Assembly: GCF_022482365.1 (NCBI RefSeq)
Contig: NZ_JAKVPE010000001.1
Span: forward strand, 1,240,001 to 1,304,000
DNA length: 64,000 nucleotides
Reading direction: 5' to 3'
From: Limosilactobacillus sp.
GTDB taxonomy: Bacteria; Bacillota; Bacilli; Lactobacillales; Lactobacillaceae
The translations under genes and the position numbers were made by a program. This document shows, piece by piece, positions 8,009 through 15,605 of this stretch. Under the pieces are notes generated by a model that saw nothing but the letters and a program-made list of their open reading frames with translations, searched no databases and was not told the origin of the DNA. Each line of letters opens with the position of its first letter. Within the stretch, counting starts at the first letter, position 1.

Positions 8009-8585
8009 TTCCGGTTGGCAGGTTCTGTTCAATCCAACGGGCGTCGGCAACCGAGAGCCGAATGCAGCCGTGGGAGCCCTGCGTCTTGCCCAGCTTGGCC
8101 GCCTCAACCTTGTTGTAGGAGCCGTCCGCCGTCGTTGGGACGCTGTGGAAAAGGTACTGCCCGTGGTCGTGCCAAGAGGTGTAATAGTTGGCACCGACCT
8201 GCAGCTGCGAGTTGAAGAAGTGATCGCCCCGCTCGGATTGAACATGGAAGGTCCCCGTCGGCGTCAGGCTCTTCATCTTACCGGTCTGCTTATCCTTCTG
8301 GTAGACGCCCCCGCAGCTATACATCGTGTAGAGCAGCTTGTTGCCGTCATAGATATAGGTCCGATTGGCCTTCAGCTCCACCTTCACCCAGAGGTTTTTG
8401 GCCTGTTTCAGATCGGGATAGGGAACGGTCTCTGAGGACTTATGCCAGTCGATCGGCGTCCGCATGTGGCTGCTCTGGCTAGTTGCCGCCCGGGCCGTCC
8501 CCCAGTTGGCCGGGCCAAAGAGCACCAGGCCGACCGTCAGCAAACAAACAAGTGCAAGTACAAATCGTTTCGTTTTTTCAAACAA
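7986..8585 (-). CDS. L,D-transpeptidase (YkuD domain), exported
   Basis: An exported YkuD-family enzyme that forms 3-3 peptidoglycan cross-links or attaches ligands to stem peptides. The active site is complete: YLFHSVP carries the His and GSHGCIRLS carries the nucleophilic Cys, in the order expected for the family. A signal sequence (KRFVLALVCLLTVGLVLFG, ending TARAA) precedes a short linker and the catalytic domain. No ATG is available. The TTG at 8585 is preferred because GAAGGGAAAAGAA precedes it; a TTG at 8606 would add seven residues but has no ribosome site. A perfect 14-base palindrome lies just upstream. Confidence 0.85.
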   Translation of the reverse strand: MFEKTKRFVLALVCLLTVGLVLFGPANWGTARAATSQSSHMRTPIDWHKSSETVPYPDLKQAKNLWVKVELKANRTYIYDGNKLLYTMYSCGGVYQKDKQTGKMKSLTPTGTFHVQSERGDHFFNSQLQVGANYYTSWHDHGQYLFHSVPTTADGSYNKVEAAKLGKTQGSHGCIRLSVADARWIEQNLPTGTKVVIVD

Positions 8586-8623
8586 TTCTTTTCCCTTCTT
8601 AATCAAAAACTATATTGATCAAC

Positions 8624-8637
8624 ACTACCATGGTAGT
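8624..8637. promoter_or_regulatory. 14-bp perfect palindrome upstream of the L,D-transpeptidase gene
   Basis: ACTACCATGGTAGT is its own reverse complement. It lies about 40 bases before the L,D-transpeptidase start and just upstream of a TATAGT that could be its -10 box. This position fits an operator, but the cognate regulator is not identifiable here. Confidence 0.4.
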
Positions 8638-8678
8638 TTAATGGGTACCGACATGCAATCACCTTTGCCAATAATCTC

Positions 8679-8722
8679 AAAACGCAGCAAGTTGCTTTTC
8701 TAAAGCAGCCTGCTGCGTTTTT
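8679..8722 (-). terminator. Intrinsic terminator after ferredoxin-NADP reductase gene
   Basis: AAAACGCAGCA (8679-8689) pairs with TGCTGCGTTTT, with an inner GCTTT/AAAGC pairing. A T run follows on the minus strand. It starts right after the reductase stop codon. Confidence 0.8.
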
Positions 8723-9724
8723 CTACTTTTGCTTGATATGCATCGAAGAACTGTGGGTGGCCATCCGCTTGTCCGGATAAAGCTGCTTGGCCAGGGCGGT
8801 CACCGCGGTCGGTGCCTCACCAAAGGCGGTCGCAATCAGGGCCGCCTTGCCGGGATAGGTCACCCCGTCACCGATGGCGTAGACGCCGGGCACACTGGTC
8901 TGCATCGTTGAATCCACCTTTAGGAGACGGCGCTCACTGGCCAGGTCCAGCGACCACTTCGACAGGGCCGCGTTATTCGAGGTGAAGCCGTAGTTGACCA
9001 CCATTTGGTCCACCGTCAGAGTCGTCTCCTCGTCGCTGCGCATCTTCTTCAGCCCGATCGTCACCGCCCCTTCAGCCGTTGTTTGCAGGCTCTTCGGCAG
9101 GTAGGGCGTCATCACTTGAACTGAAGACTGCTTCAGGCGCGTCACCGTGTGCTCCAACCCCCGGAACTGGTTGCGCCGGTGAACCAGGTAAACCTCCTTA
9201 GCAAGCGGCTCCAGCATCAGCGCAATGTCAATGGCAGAATCGCCGCCACCAAAAACGGCCACCCGCTGCCCGGCAAAATCAGCCTTGTGGGTGACAAAGT
9301 AGTGTAACTGGTGCCCTTCCAACTCTTTAGCGCCATCCAAAGCCAGTGGCCGGGGAGTGAAGGCACCATTCCCCAGGGCGATGATCACGGCCTTGGAATG
9401 TGAGGTACGGTCAGCGGACTTAATCGTAAAGGTCCCGTCGTCCTCCTTGACCACGTCGTCGACCGTCTCGTTGACAAACTGGTCTACGGGAGCAATCTTC
9501 AGCTGGTCCTTGAGGTGGTCAACGAGCTCCTGGCCCGTAACGCCCGGCAAGCCGGCTACGTCCCAGATCTGTTTTTCCGGGTAAAGGGCAGCCACCTGGC
9601 CCCCAAGCTGGGGCAGGCTTTCAATCAGCTGGGCGTGCAGCTCGTGCAGCCCGCAGTAGAATGCAGCAAACATCCCGGCGGGGCCCCCACCAATAATAGT
9701 TACATCATATTGTGATTCCGTCAT
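8723..9724 (-). CDS. Ferredoxin/flavodoxin--NADP+ reductase, thioredoxin-reductase-like (YumC type)
   Basis: A 333-residue flavoprotein of the type-2 FNR family. FAD binding: TIIGGGPAGMFAAFYCG near residue 10. NADPH binding: VAVFGGGDSAIDIALML near 155. The C-terminal FAD motif is GVYAIGDGVTYPGK near 283. The CxxC redox pair of true thioredoxin reductases is absent, which separates the two families. The ATG at 9724 is preceded by AGAAGG. It probably supplies reduced flavodoxin or ferredoxin; a flavodoxin-like NrdI is encoded about 38 kb away. Confidence 0.88.
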   Translation of the reverse strand: MTESQYDVTIIGGGPAGMFAAFYCGLHELHAQLIESLPQLGGQVAALYPEKQIWDVAGLPGVTGQELVDHLKDQLKIAPVDQFVNETVDDVVKEDDGTFTIKSADRTSHSKAVIIALGNGAFTPRPLALDGAKELEGHQLHYFVTHKADFAGQRVAVFGGGDSAIDIALMLEPLAKEVYLVHRRNQFRGLEHTVTRLKQSSVQVMTPYLPKSLQTTAEGAVTIGLKKMRSDEETTLTVDQMVVNYGFTSNNAALSKWSLDLASERRLLKVDSTMQTSVPGVYAIGDGVTYPGKAALIATAFGEAPTAVTALAKQLYPDKRMATHSSSMHIKQK

Positions 9725-9793
9725 CAAACACGGCCTTCTTTCTTCAAAACTTTGTTAAACTATTATAACATCTCGCAAAATAATTAAATTATT

Positions 9794-9809
9794 TTTGAAG
9801 CGCTACCAA
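9794..9809 (+). promoter_or_regulatory. Candidate cre box upstream of nucleoside hydrolase
   Basis: TTTGAAGCGCTACCAA matches the 16-base cre consensus WTGNAANCGNWNNCAW with one mismatch. It lies just upstream of a possible promoter (TTGTGT, 17 bases, TATCAT) for the nucleoside hydrolase. CcpA control of nucleoside use would be in keeping with the family, but the match is imperfect. Confidence 0.4.
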
Positions 9810-9899
9810 TTTTAACGTTTTACCTATTGTGTTTACCGAAAAACTAATCTATCATTAAAAGTGTAAATAAACTTTTCTTATTCTTTGGAGGGACTAAAT

Positions 9900-10862
9900 A
9901 TGGCTAAAAAGAAAATGATTCTTGACCTGGATACCGGTGTTGACGACGCTTTGGCAATTGCCTACGCCCTGGCTGCCCCTGAGGTCGACTTGATTGGGAT
10001 CGTTAGTGCATTTGGTAACAATCGGCGTGACATCTGTGCCCAAAACAGCCTGAAGCTTCTGGAACTGTTGGGTCATCCTGAGGTTCCGGTTTACAACGGT
10101 GCCGACCACTCCTGCACGACCGACCACTTCGATCCAGAACAAGTTTCACTGGACATCCACGGTAACAACGGGATCGGTGAAGTCGAACTGCCAGACCCAC
10201 AACGCAGCGTAGAAGAAGAGTCCGGCGTGGACTTCTACATTGACGCCGCCCACAAGTACGGCAAGGACCTGATCATCATCCCAACTGGTCCGATGACAAC
10301 CCTGGCCGCTGCCCTCAAGAAGGATCCTGAAATTGCCCACCTGATCGGCAACGTCACCTTCATGGGTGGTGCCCTGACCGTTGAAGGGAACGTCAGCCCC
10401 GTTGCCGAAGCCAACATCCACCAGGATCCAAAGGCCTGCAACGAAGTCCTGACCTCCGACCTGCCACTGACGATGGTGGGCCTGGACGTTACTCTGCGGA
10501 CCCTGCTGACCAAGAAGGAAACCGCTAAGTGGCGTGAACTCGGCACCAAGGCTGGGAAGGCCTACGCCGACATCACCGACTTCTACATCGACGCCTACTA
10601 CAACCTCGACATCGACAAGAACGGTTGTGCCATTCACGATCCACTGGCCGTTGGTGTCGGGATCGACCCATCCTTCGTTACCACGCTGAGCCTCTTCGTT
10701 AAGTGTGTCTACGAGGAAGGTCCTTACTACGCACGGATCATTGGTGACAACGCCAAGTTGAACGATCCAAATCCAAACGTTAAGGTTGCCATCAACGTGG
10801 ATAAGGAACGTTACTTAAACGTCTTCATGGACCTGCTGACCAACCTGTTCAAGGAACACTAG
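9900..10862 (+). CDS. Inosine/uridine-preferring nucleoside hydrolase
   Basis: A 320-residue cytosolic hydrolase that splits ribonucleosides into ribose and base. The calcium-binding signature DLDTGVDDALAIAYA (DxDxxxDD) is at residues 7-21. The later Asp/His ligands appear in GNNGIGEVELP and HDPLAVGVGIDPS near 244, with THR/VTF segments of the Rossmann-like core in between (IIPTGPMTTLA, VTFMGGA). GGAGGGACTAAAT precedes the ATG at 9900. It is monocistronic with its own terminator. No permease is adjacent, so uptake must be encoded elsewhere. Confidence 0.92.
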   Translation: MAKKKMILDLDTGVDDALAIAYALAAPEVDLIGIVSAFGNNRRDICAQNSLKLLELLGHPEVPVYNGADHSCTTDHFDPEQVSLDIHGNNGIGEVELPDPQRSVEEESGVDFYIDAAHKYGKDLIIIPTGPMTTLAAALKKDPEIAHLIGNVTFMGGALTVEGNVSPVAEANIHQDPKACNEVLTSDLPLTMVGLDVTLRTLLTKKETAKWRELGTKAGKAYADITDFYIDAYYNLDIDKNGCAIHDPLAVGVGIDPSFVTTLSLFVKCVYEEGPYYARIIGDNAKLNDPNPNVKVAINVDKERYLNVFMDLLTNLFKEH

Positions 10863-10887
10863 TCCACAAAAATAAACACTTCTAACC

Positions 10888-10923
10888 AAAAGGGATGAAG
10901 CCGCCAATGACTTCATCCCTTTT
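10888..10923. terminator. Bidirectional terminator
   Basis: AAAAGGGATGAAG pairs perfectly with CTTCATCCCTTTT around a 10-base loop. It serves the nucleoside hydrolase on the plus strand and the TSUP-TetR operon on the minus strand. Confidence 0.88.
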
Positions 10924-10924
10924 G

Positions 10925-11437
10925 TTATTCCGTAATCTTCTCCAGCATTCTCTTGAGCCGCGCCAAGGCTTGGTCGCGGTCGTCCGGCACCAGCAGGCAT
11001 TCCTTGATGGTGGCGTGGCACAGGGTCATCACCGCCCATTGCGTGTCGGTCTGCGGCTCCAGCTGCGTCCCGTTTTCCTGCGGCAGCATCCCCTCGTTGG
11101 TCAGGAAATGGTTACGAACAAATTGGTAGTAGGGTCCCTGGTGAACCCGGTCGACGAACTCAGCGACCATTTGGTAGTAGTCCAGCGCGGCAAAGTGCTG
11201 CCCCGCCTGGCCCAGGGGAACGTGAATCGCCACCAGGACTTCTTGCAGGAGGTAGAGGTAGGCATCCGTCAGATCCGCAAAATACTTATAGAAGGCGCCG
11301 CGCGAAATCTGGGCATCCTTGATGATCCGGGCCACCTCGGCCGTCGCCAGGCTGTGCTGGCTGAATTCATTTAATAGGGCGGTCCGAATCCGCTGCTTTT
11401 TAGCGTCCTTGAGGTTGGTAAAGGTTCGACTTGGCAT
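10925..11437 (-). CDS. TetR/AcrR family transcriptional regulator
   Basis: About 170 residues. The N-terminal helix-turn-helix is recognisable as LLNEFSQHSLATAEVARIIKDAQISRGAFYKYFAD (helices near residues 20-55), ending in the usual FYKYF. The C-terminal ligand domain is divergent. The ATG at 11437 sits eight bases behind GTGAGG and is preferred over the ATG at 11443, which is too close to it. The gene follows the TSUP permease by a few bases, so it probably regulates that transporter through translational coupling in one operon. Confidence 0.85.
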   Translation of the reverse strand: MPSRTFTNLKDAKKQRIRTALLNEFSQHSLATAEVARIIKDAQISRGAFYKYFADLTDAYLYLLQEVLVAIHVPLGQAGQHFAALDYYQMVAEFVDRVHQGPYYQFVRNHFLTNEGMLPQENGTQLEPQTDTQWAVMTLCHATIKECLLVPDDRDQALARLKRMLEKITE

Positions 11438-11446
11438 TGGCATTCC

Positions 11447-12232
11447 TCACATCATGTTTCTAATTACCAGGGAGACGGCCAGCACCAAGGCCCCGATCCC
11501 AACGATGATTTGCATCAAACGGCCGGGGAGGTGCCGGACAATGATCGGCCCGAGGATTCCGCCGAGGATGTTTCCCAGGAAAAGCGGGATCACGTAGTTC
11601 CAGTGGATTCCCGCCTCCAAGAAGAAGATGATGGCGGCCATCGTGTTGGTGGCCGTCATGGTCACGTTCTTCAGGGCGTTATTGATGGCAAAGGACTGCT
11701 GACTGTTGACAACGGTCAAGAGCGTCAGCATCATCACTCCGGCACCCGAGTTAAAGTAGCCGGCGTAGAGGCCGACCAAAAAGATCCCGACCCAGGCCAG
11801 CGCCCGGTGCAGGCGGGACCGACCGAATGCCCGACTGTTTTGAACCAGTTCGGGGCGAGCCTGGCGTGGCCGGTGGGGAAAGAGCAGGACGATCCCCGCG
11901 GCCCCGATACAGAAGGGTACCAGTTCCTTAAAGTACTTGCTCGGCAGGGTGAAGAGGAGAACGGCCCCGATCATTGACCCTACCAGAACGACCGGGATCA
12001 TCAGCCACATCTGCTTGCGGTTGTGACGGAGCTCCCGGGCCGAGGCGAAGACCGAGCTGTACCCACTGGCCACCGTCGAATAGCTACTGGTCACGTTTGC
12101 AATCACCGGTGGCAAGCCCAACGCCAGCAGCGAGGGGTATGATATTAACGATGCTAGTCCCGCGGCCGCGCTCGTGATCCCGGCACAGATGCCGACAACA
12201 ACCAATAAAGCAAAAAAAGTTAATCCAGACAT
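11447..12232 (-). CDS. TauE/SafE (TSUP) family anion exporter
   Basis: A 261-residue membrane protein with about eight helices and the duplicated TSUP architecture. The first half contains GICAGITSAAAGLASLISYPSLLALG; the second contains GLYAGYFNSGAGVMMLTLL, the two conserved family motifs. Members move sulfite, sulfoacetate or other organosulfur anions; the substrate here is unknown. GTGAGG precedes the ATG. It is the first gene of a two-gene unit with a TetR regulator. Confidence 0.85.
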   Translation of the reverse strand: MSGLTFFALLVVVGICAGITSAAAGLASLISYPSLLALGLPPVIANVTSSYSTVASGYSSVFASARELRHNRKQMWLMIPVVLVGSMIGAVLLFTLPSKYFKELVPFCIGAAGIVLLFPHRPRQARPELVQNSRAFGRSRLHRALAWVGIFLVGLYAGYFNSGAGVMMLTLLTVVNSQQSFAINNALKNVTMTATNTMAAIIFFLEAGIHWNYVIPLFLGNILGGILGPIIVRHLPGRLMQIIVGIGALVLAVSLVIRNMM

Positions 12233-12349
12233 TCTACAACCTCACAAATTTATTGACACCAACTATTATAGACGCTGTCACCCAGTCCTGCACCTCTTTC
12301 TCTAATTTGAACTTTATCCCCAAGTTATGTATCATAAGTAGTGAGATTA

Positions 12350-12430
12350 ATACGATGTCTGGGGTGCCGGATGGCTGAGATAATACCCATTGAACCTGAA
12401 CTGGACAATACCAGCGGAGGGAGATTCGGT
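12350..12430 (+). promoter_or_regulatory. TPP riboswitch (THI element)
   Basis: The conserved core is present in order: GGGGTGCC (12361), GGCTGAGA (12373), ACCC, GAACCTGA, CTGGACAATACCAGCG and GGAGGGA. These are the pyrimidine- and pyrophosphate-sensor helices of the thiamine pyrophosphate aptamer. It precedes an intrinsic terminator and the ykoEDC genes, so binding of TPP should stop transcription when thiamine is plentiful. Confidence 0.96.
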
Positions 12431-12452
12431 AAATAATAAGAGAAACAATTCT

Positions 12453-12485
12453 GCCCCACAATGACTGCATTGTGGGGCCTTTTTC
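12453..12485 (+). terminator. Riboswitch-controlled terminator (expression platform)
   Basis: CCCCACAATG pairs with CATTGTGGGG around ACTG, then CCTTTTTCTT. It lies 20-25 bases after the TPP aptamer and 50 bases before ykoE, so it is the attenuator of the transport operon. Confidence 0.92.
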
Positions 12486-12534
12486 TTACCCGTTGACCGC
12501 CTTAATCTAAATCTCACTTTAAGGAGTCTTTCTG

Positions 12535-13095
12535 ATGCACAAAAGAAGTTTTCACCTACGCGATATCATTCTGCTGGCCCTGATCGGGATCATCTTCGGG
12601 GTCATCTACTACGCGGCCAGCTTCGTCTACAACGGGCTGACATTGCTGCTGACGCCAATCGGCTACGGCCCGATGGCTAACGACATCACCATGGGAATCT
12701 GGTGCATGGCCGGTCCCCTCGCCGGTTTCATGTTCCGCCTGCCCGGCTCGTCCTTTCTTGGCGAGTTTCTCGGAGCGGCCGTCGAAATGTTTCTCGGTGA
12801 CCAGTGGGGAGCTTCCAACCTGATCTCCGGGGCCGTCCAAGGGGTCGCCACCGAACTGGGCTTTACCGTCACCCTCTACAAGCTTTATAACTGGCTGACC
12901 GTCCTGACGGTTTCGCTTTCGACGACCCTGATCACCTTCGGCTGGGACTGGTTCCGGAACGGCTACAGCCACTTCGCCGGCCACATGCTGATTGTGATGT
13001 TTGTGGTACGCTTCCTGTCGATCTTCTTCTTCAGTGGCGTCCTCAACAAGCTGATCATCAACATGCTCAACCGGGCCCACGTCATTAAGGAGTAA
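12535..13095 (+). CDS. ykoE: ECF transporter substrate-binding component, YkoE family (HMP/thiamine)
   Basis: A 186-residue membrane protein with about six helices, matching the YkoE family of energy-coupling-factor S components. It binds a thiamine precursor (hydroxymethylpyrimidine) or thiamine. Family-typical stretches are LLALIGIIFGVIYYAASFVYN at the start and FLGAAVEMFLGDQWGASNLISG in the middle. An AAGGAG box precedes the ATG. It is the first gene behind the TPP riboswitch and is followed after four bases by the ATPase gene, which confirms the vitamin B1 assignment. Confidence 0.92.
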   Translation: MHKRSFHLRDIILLALIGIIFGVIYYAASFVYNGLTLLLTPIGYGPMANDITMGIWCMAGPLAGFMFRLPGSSFLGEFLGAAVEMFLGDQWGASNLISGAVQGVATELGFTVTLYKLYNWLTVLTVSLSTTLITFGWDWFRNGYSHFAGHMLIVMFVVRFLSIFFFSGVLNKLIINMLNRAHVIKE

Positions 13096-13099
13096 GCCA

Positions 13100-14497
13100 A
13101 TGAACGCTATTCAAACCGACCGGCTGACCTTTCGTTTTGAACACCAGCAGCCAATCCTTGACCAGGTTGATGTTGAATTTCCGCTGGGCCAGAGCGCGCT
13201 CGTCGTCGGTCCCTCCGGCTGCGGTAAGTCGACCCTCTTGAAAATCATTGCCGGCCTGTTGCCGAAATACGGGGGCGAAGTAACCAGCGGGCGGGTCGTT
13301 GTCCCCACGGATAGCGGCCACCGTCCCCGGATCGGAATGCTCTTTCAGGATCCGGCCATGCAGTTTGCCATGGACACGCCCCAACACGAGATGGAATTCA
13401 CCCTTGAGAACTGCCAGGTTCCCGCAGAAAAGATGGCGGAACGAATCCAGCAGGCGGCCGCGTTTTGCCAGGTGACGGATTTCCTCGACCGCAAAATTGC
13501 GACCCTGTCCGGTGGCCAGCAGCAACGGGTTGCCCTGGCCGTGGTTCTGGTCATGCGCCCGGAAATCCTCCTGCTGGACGAACCCTTCGCCAGCATCGAC
13601 GAGGCCAACCGCCGTTTTTTGATCGCCCAGCTAGCCAAATGGCAGAAGCATTCCGGCCACACCCTGATCGTCACCGACCACGACTGCCATGGTTATTCCA
13701 GATTGGATCCGCGGGTCTACCGCTTTAACGACCACCAGGTTCAATTGATCAGCCCCGACCAGGGACGGGCCTTGATTGCCCAGGCCGACAACGCCAGCCA
13801 GGAACCGCTGCACACGGCCGTTCCCGATTCTACGACACCGGCGATTATGCGACTGGACGGTTTGACTATCGAACGGGGTGACAGCCGACTGATCAAGGAC
13901 GCCAGCCTGCCGATCGTCGAAAACAAGATTACCCTGCTGACCGGAGCCAACGGGGTGGGCAAGTCGACCCTCTTCAAGGCCCTGACCCGCCTGATCTCTT
14001 ATCGGGGAAACATTTCCTACCGGGAAACCGATATTGCCAAATTATCACCCGGGAAATATCACCAGCAGGTTGGGATGGTCTTTCAGCAGGCCAACGACCA
14101 GTTCCTCAACGTCACGGTGGCTGAAGAACTGGATCTCAGCGCCAAGCACCAGCGGCAGCCGGTCCTAACCAATGACCACCTGCAAGCGATCCTGGAAGAT
14201 TTTGGCCTGGCGGGAATGGAAAACCGGGTCGTCTACTCCCTCAGCGGGGGCCAGCGCAAAAAGCTTCAGCTCCTGGTAATGCTGATGATCGGCCACCCGG
14301 TTCTGCTCCTGGACGAACCCTTCGCCGGGCTTGATCGAAAATCGCTTGCGGTCGTGATTGACCTGATCAAGCGTTGCCAGCGGGCCCTGCCACAAACAAT
14401 CGTCATCATCAGTCACCAGCTGGCCGGACTCGACCGCCTGGTTGACTACCACCTGCACCTGGCTGACCAGCGCCTGACCTACCTGGGAGGTGAATAA
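13100..14497 (+). CDS. ykoD: Duplicated ECF/ABC ATPase, YkoD
   Basis: A 465-residue fusion of two ABC ATPase domains. Domain 1: Walker A GPSGCGKSTLL near residue 37, signature LSGGQQQR near 137, Walker B ILLLDEPFAS. Domain 2: Walker A GANGVGKSTLF near 283, signature LSGGQRKK near 383, Walker B VLLLDEPFAG. Both sites look catalytically complete. It powers YkoE-dependent uptake together with the YkoC transmembrane component, which starts two bases after its stop codon. Confidence 0.95.
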   Translation: MNAIQTDRLTFRFEHQQPILDQVDVEFPLGQSALVVGPSGCGKSTLLKIIAGLLPKYGGEVTSGRVVVPTDSGHRPRIGMLFQDPAMQFAMDTPQHEMEFTLENCQVPAEKMAERIQQAAAFCQVTDFLDRKIATLSGGQQQRVALAVVLVMRPEILLLDEPFASIDEANRRFLIAQLAKWQKHSGHTLIVTDHDCHGYSRLDPRVYRFNDHQVQLISPDQGRALIAQADNASQEPLHTAVPDSTTPAIMRLDGLTIERGDSRLIKDASLPIVENKITLLTGANGVGKSTLFKALTRLISYRGNISYRETDIAKLSPGKYHQQVGMVFQQANDQFLNVTVAEELDLSAKHQRQPVLTNDHLQAILEDFGLAGMENRVVYSLSGGQRKKLQLLVMLMIGHPVLLLDEPFAGLDRKSLAVVIDLIKRCQRALPQTIVIISHQLAGLDRLVDYHLHLADQRLTYLGGE

Positions 14498-14499
14498 CC

Positions 14500-15153
14500 A
14501 TGAATCCAAGCTTGAAACTCTTTCTCGCGGTGATCATCGCCCTCGAGGTGACCTTCACCACCCACCTCTACACCAACGTGGTCATCATTGTCCTGGCCCT
14601 GATCTACCTGCTCGTCCACCACGTCAATGGCCGCCACCTGGTCATGCTGCTCCTGATCACAGCCATCCCGGCCCTGGCAATTTTCGCAACGATTGCCTTC
14701 TTCAGCCCCCAGCGCAATGTTTACTTTGCCTGGGTCCTTGTCACCCGGATCTACGTCTACGTCACGGCCGGGTCGGCAGTCAGCCTGACGACAACGCCCC
14801 TCCTGCTCGTCCGGTCGCTGGAACAGGACTGCCACCTGCCGAGCAAATTTGCCTACGGGATCCTGGCCGCCCTTAACCTGCTGCCGAAAATCCGCCAAGA
14901 AGTCAAGATCATCCGGATCGCCGGACAGATGCGGGGTGTGACCTTGCACTGGTGGTCACCGACCCTCTACTTCAAGGCAATCCTGGCCGCCAGTCAGTGG
15001 GCCGACTCGCTCGCCCAGGCGATGGAGAGCCATGGCTTTCGCGAGGGGGCGCCCCGGACGGCTGCCCAGGCGATCGCCATCACCAGGCGCGACTGGTTGC
15101 TCTTCGGCGGTGGTTTGATCTTCCTGCAGGTAATTATCGTTGCCCTCCCTTAG
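14500..15153 (+). CDS. ykoC: ECF transporter transmembrane component, YkoC (CbiQ/EcfT-like)
   Basis: A 217-residue membrane protein of the T-component family that couples the S component to the ATPases. It has four to five helices. The coupling-helix region is visible as RIAGQMRGVTLH near 145 and QAMESHGFREGAPR near 180, which contain the short Arg-containing motifs (AxRG-like, SRGF-like) that contact ATPases. It ends the riboswitch-controlled operon. I see no ykoF homologue, although B. subtilis has ykoFEDC. Confidence 0.92.
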   Translation: MNPSLKLFLAVIIALEVTFTTHLYTNVVIIVLALIYLLVHHVNGRHLVMLLLITAIPALAIFATIAFFSPQRNVYFAWVLVTRIYVYVTAGSAVSLTTTPLLLVRSLEQDCHLPSKFAYGILAALNLLPKIRQEVKIIRIAGQMRGVTLHWWSPTLYFKAILAASQWADSLAQAMESHGFREGAPRTAAQAIAITRRDWLLFGGGLIFLQVIIVALP

Positions 15154-15192
15154 CCGATCGGGCATAATATAGGGAAAAGGGAGGAAATTAGC

Positions 15193-15531
15193 ATGCAAAA
15201 CAATACCACCAACCGGATCGTGAATGCCCTGTCCTACCTCAGCATTCTCTTCCTGCCGGTCATCTTTCCGCTGATCGTCTGGATCGTGGCCCGGGCCAGC
15301 GACGACCCATCCATTGTCAAAAACGCCCGCAAAGCCTTTTGGTCACAGATCTTCCCGCTCTTCTACGTGATCTTCGCGATCCTGGTCCTGAGCATTGCCT
15401 CGCTCAGCAGTACCCTCGCCCATTCCGGGGCCGTCTTTGGCATCCTGCTGACCTTTGCCCTCCTGATCGCGCTCCTGCTCTTCATCTACAACATCGCCAT
15501 GGGGGTCAAGATGCTGCTGGGACGGGAATAA
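15193..15531 (+). CDS. DUF4870-type small membrane protein
   Basis: A 112-residue protein with three hydrophobic segments (about residues 14-35, 52-77, 82-106), resembling the DUF4870/YjaG-like family of unknown function (NALSYLSILFLPVIFPLIVWI, NARKAFWSQI). AGGGAGGAAATTAGC precedes the ATG. A promoter candidate TTGCCC, 17 bases, CATAAT lies within the end of ykoC, and a terminator follows, so it appears to be an independent gene. Confidence 0.8.
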   Translation: MQNNTTNRIVNALSYLSILFLPVIFPLIVWIVARASDDPSIVKNARKAFWSQIFPLFYVIFAILVLSIASLSSTLAHSGAVFGILLTFALLIALLLFIYNIAMGVKMLLGRE

Positions 15532-15536
15532 TCAAT

Positions 15537-15568
15537 AAGGCTGAGAAAGTGTTTTCTCGGCCTTTTTC
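15537..15568 (+). terminator. Intrinsic terminator
   Basis: AGGCTGAGAAA pairs with TTTTCTCGGCCT around GTG, followed by TTTTC. It ends the DUF4870 gene. Confidence 0.85.
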
Positions 15569-15605
15569 TAGTGAGTGAATAAATTTTGGAGGGAGAGAAA
15601 TTGAC

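Noticed and set aside
8723-9724. Thioredoxin reductase
   Set aside because: The CxxC active-site pair is absent, so the type-2 ferredoxin-NADP reductase assignment is preferred.
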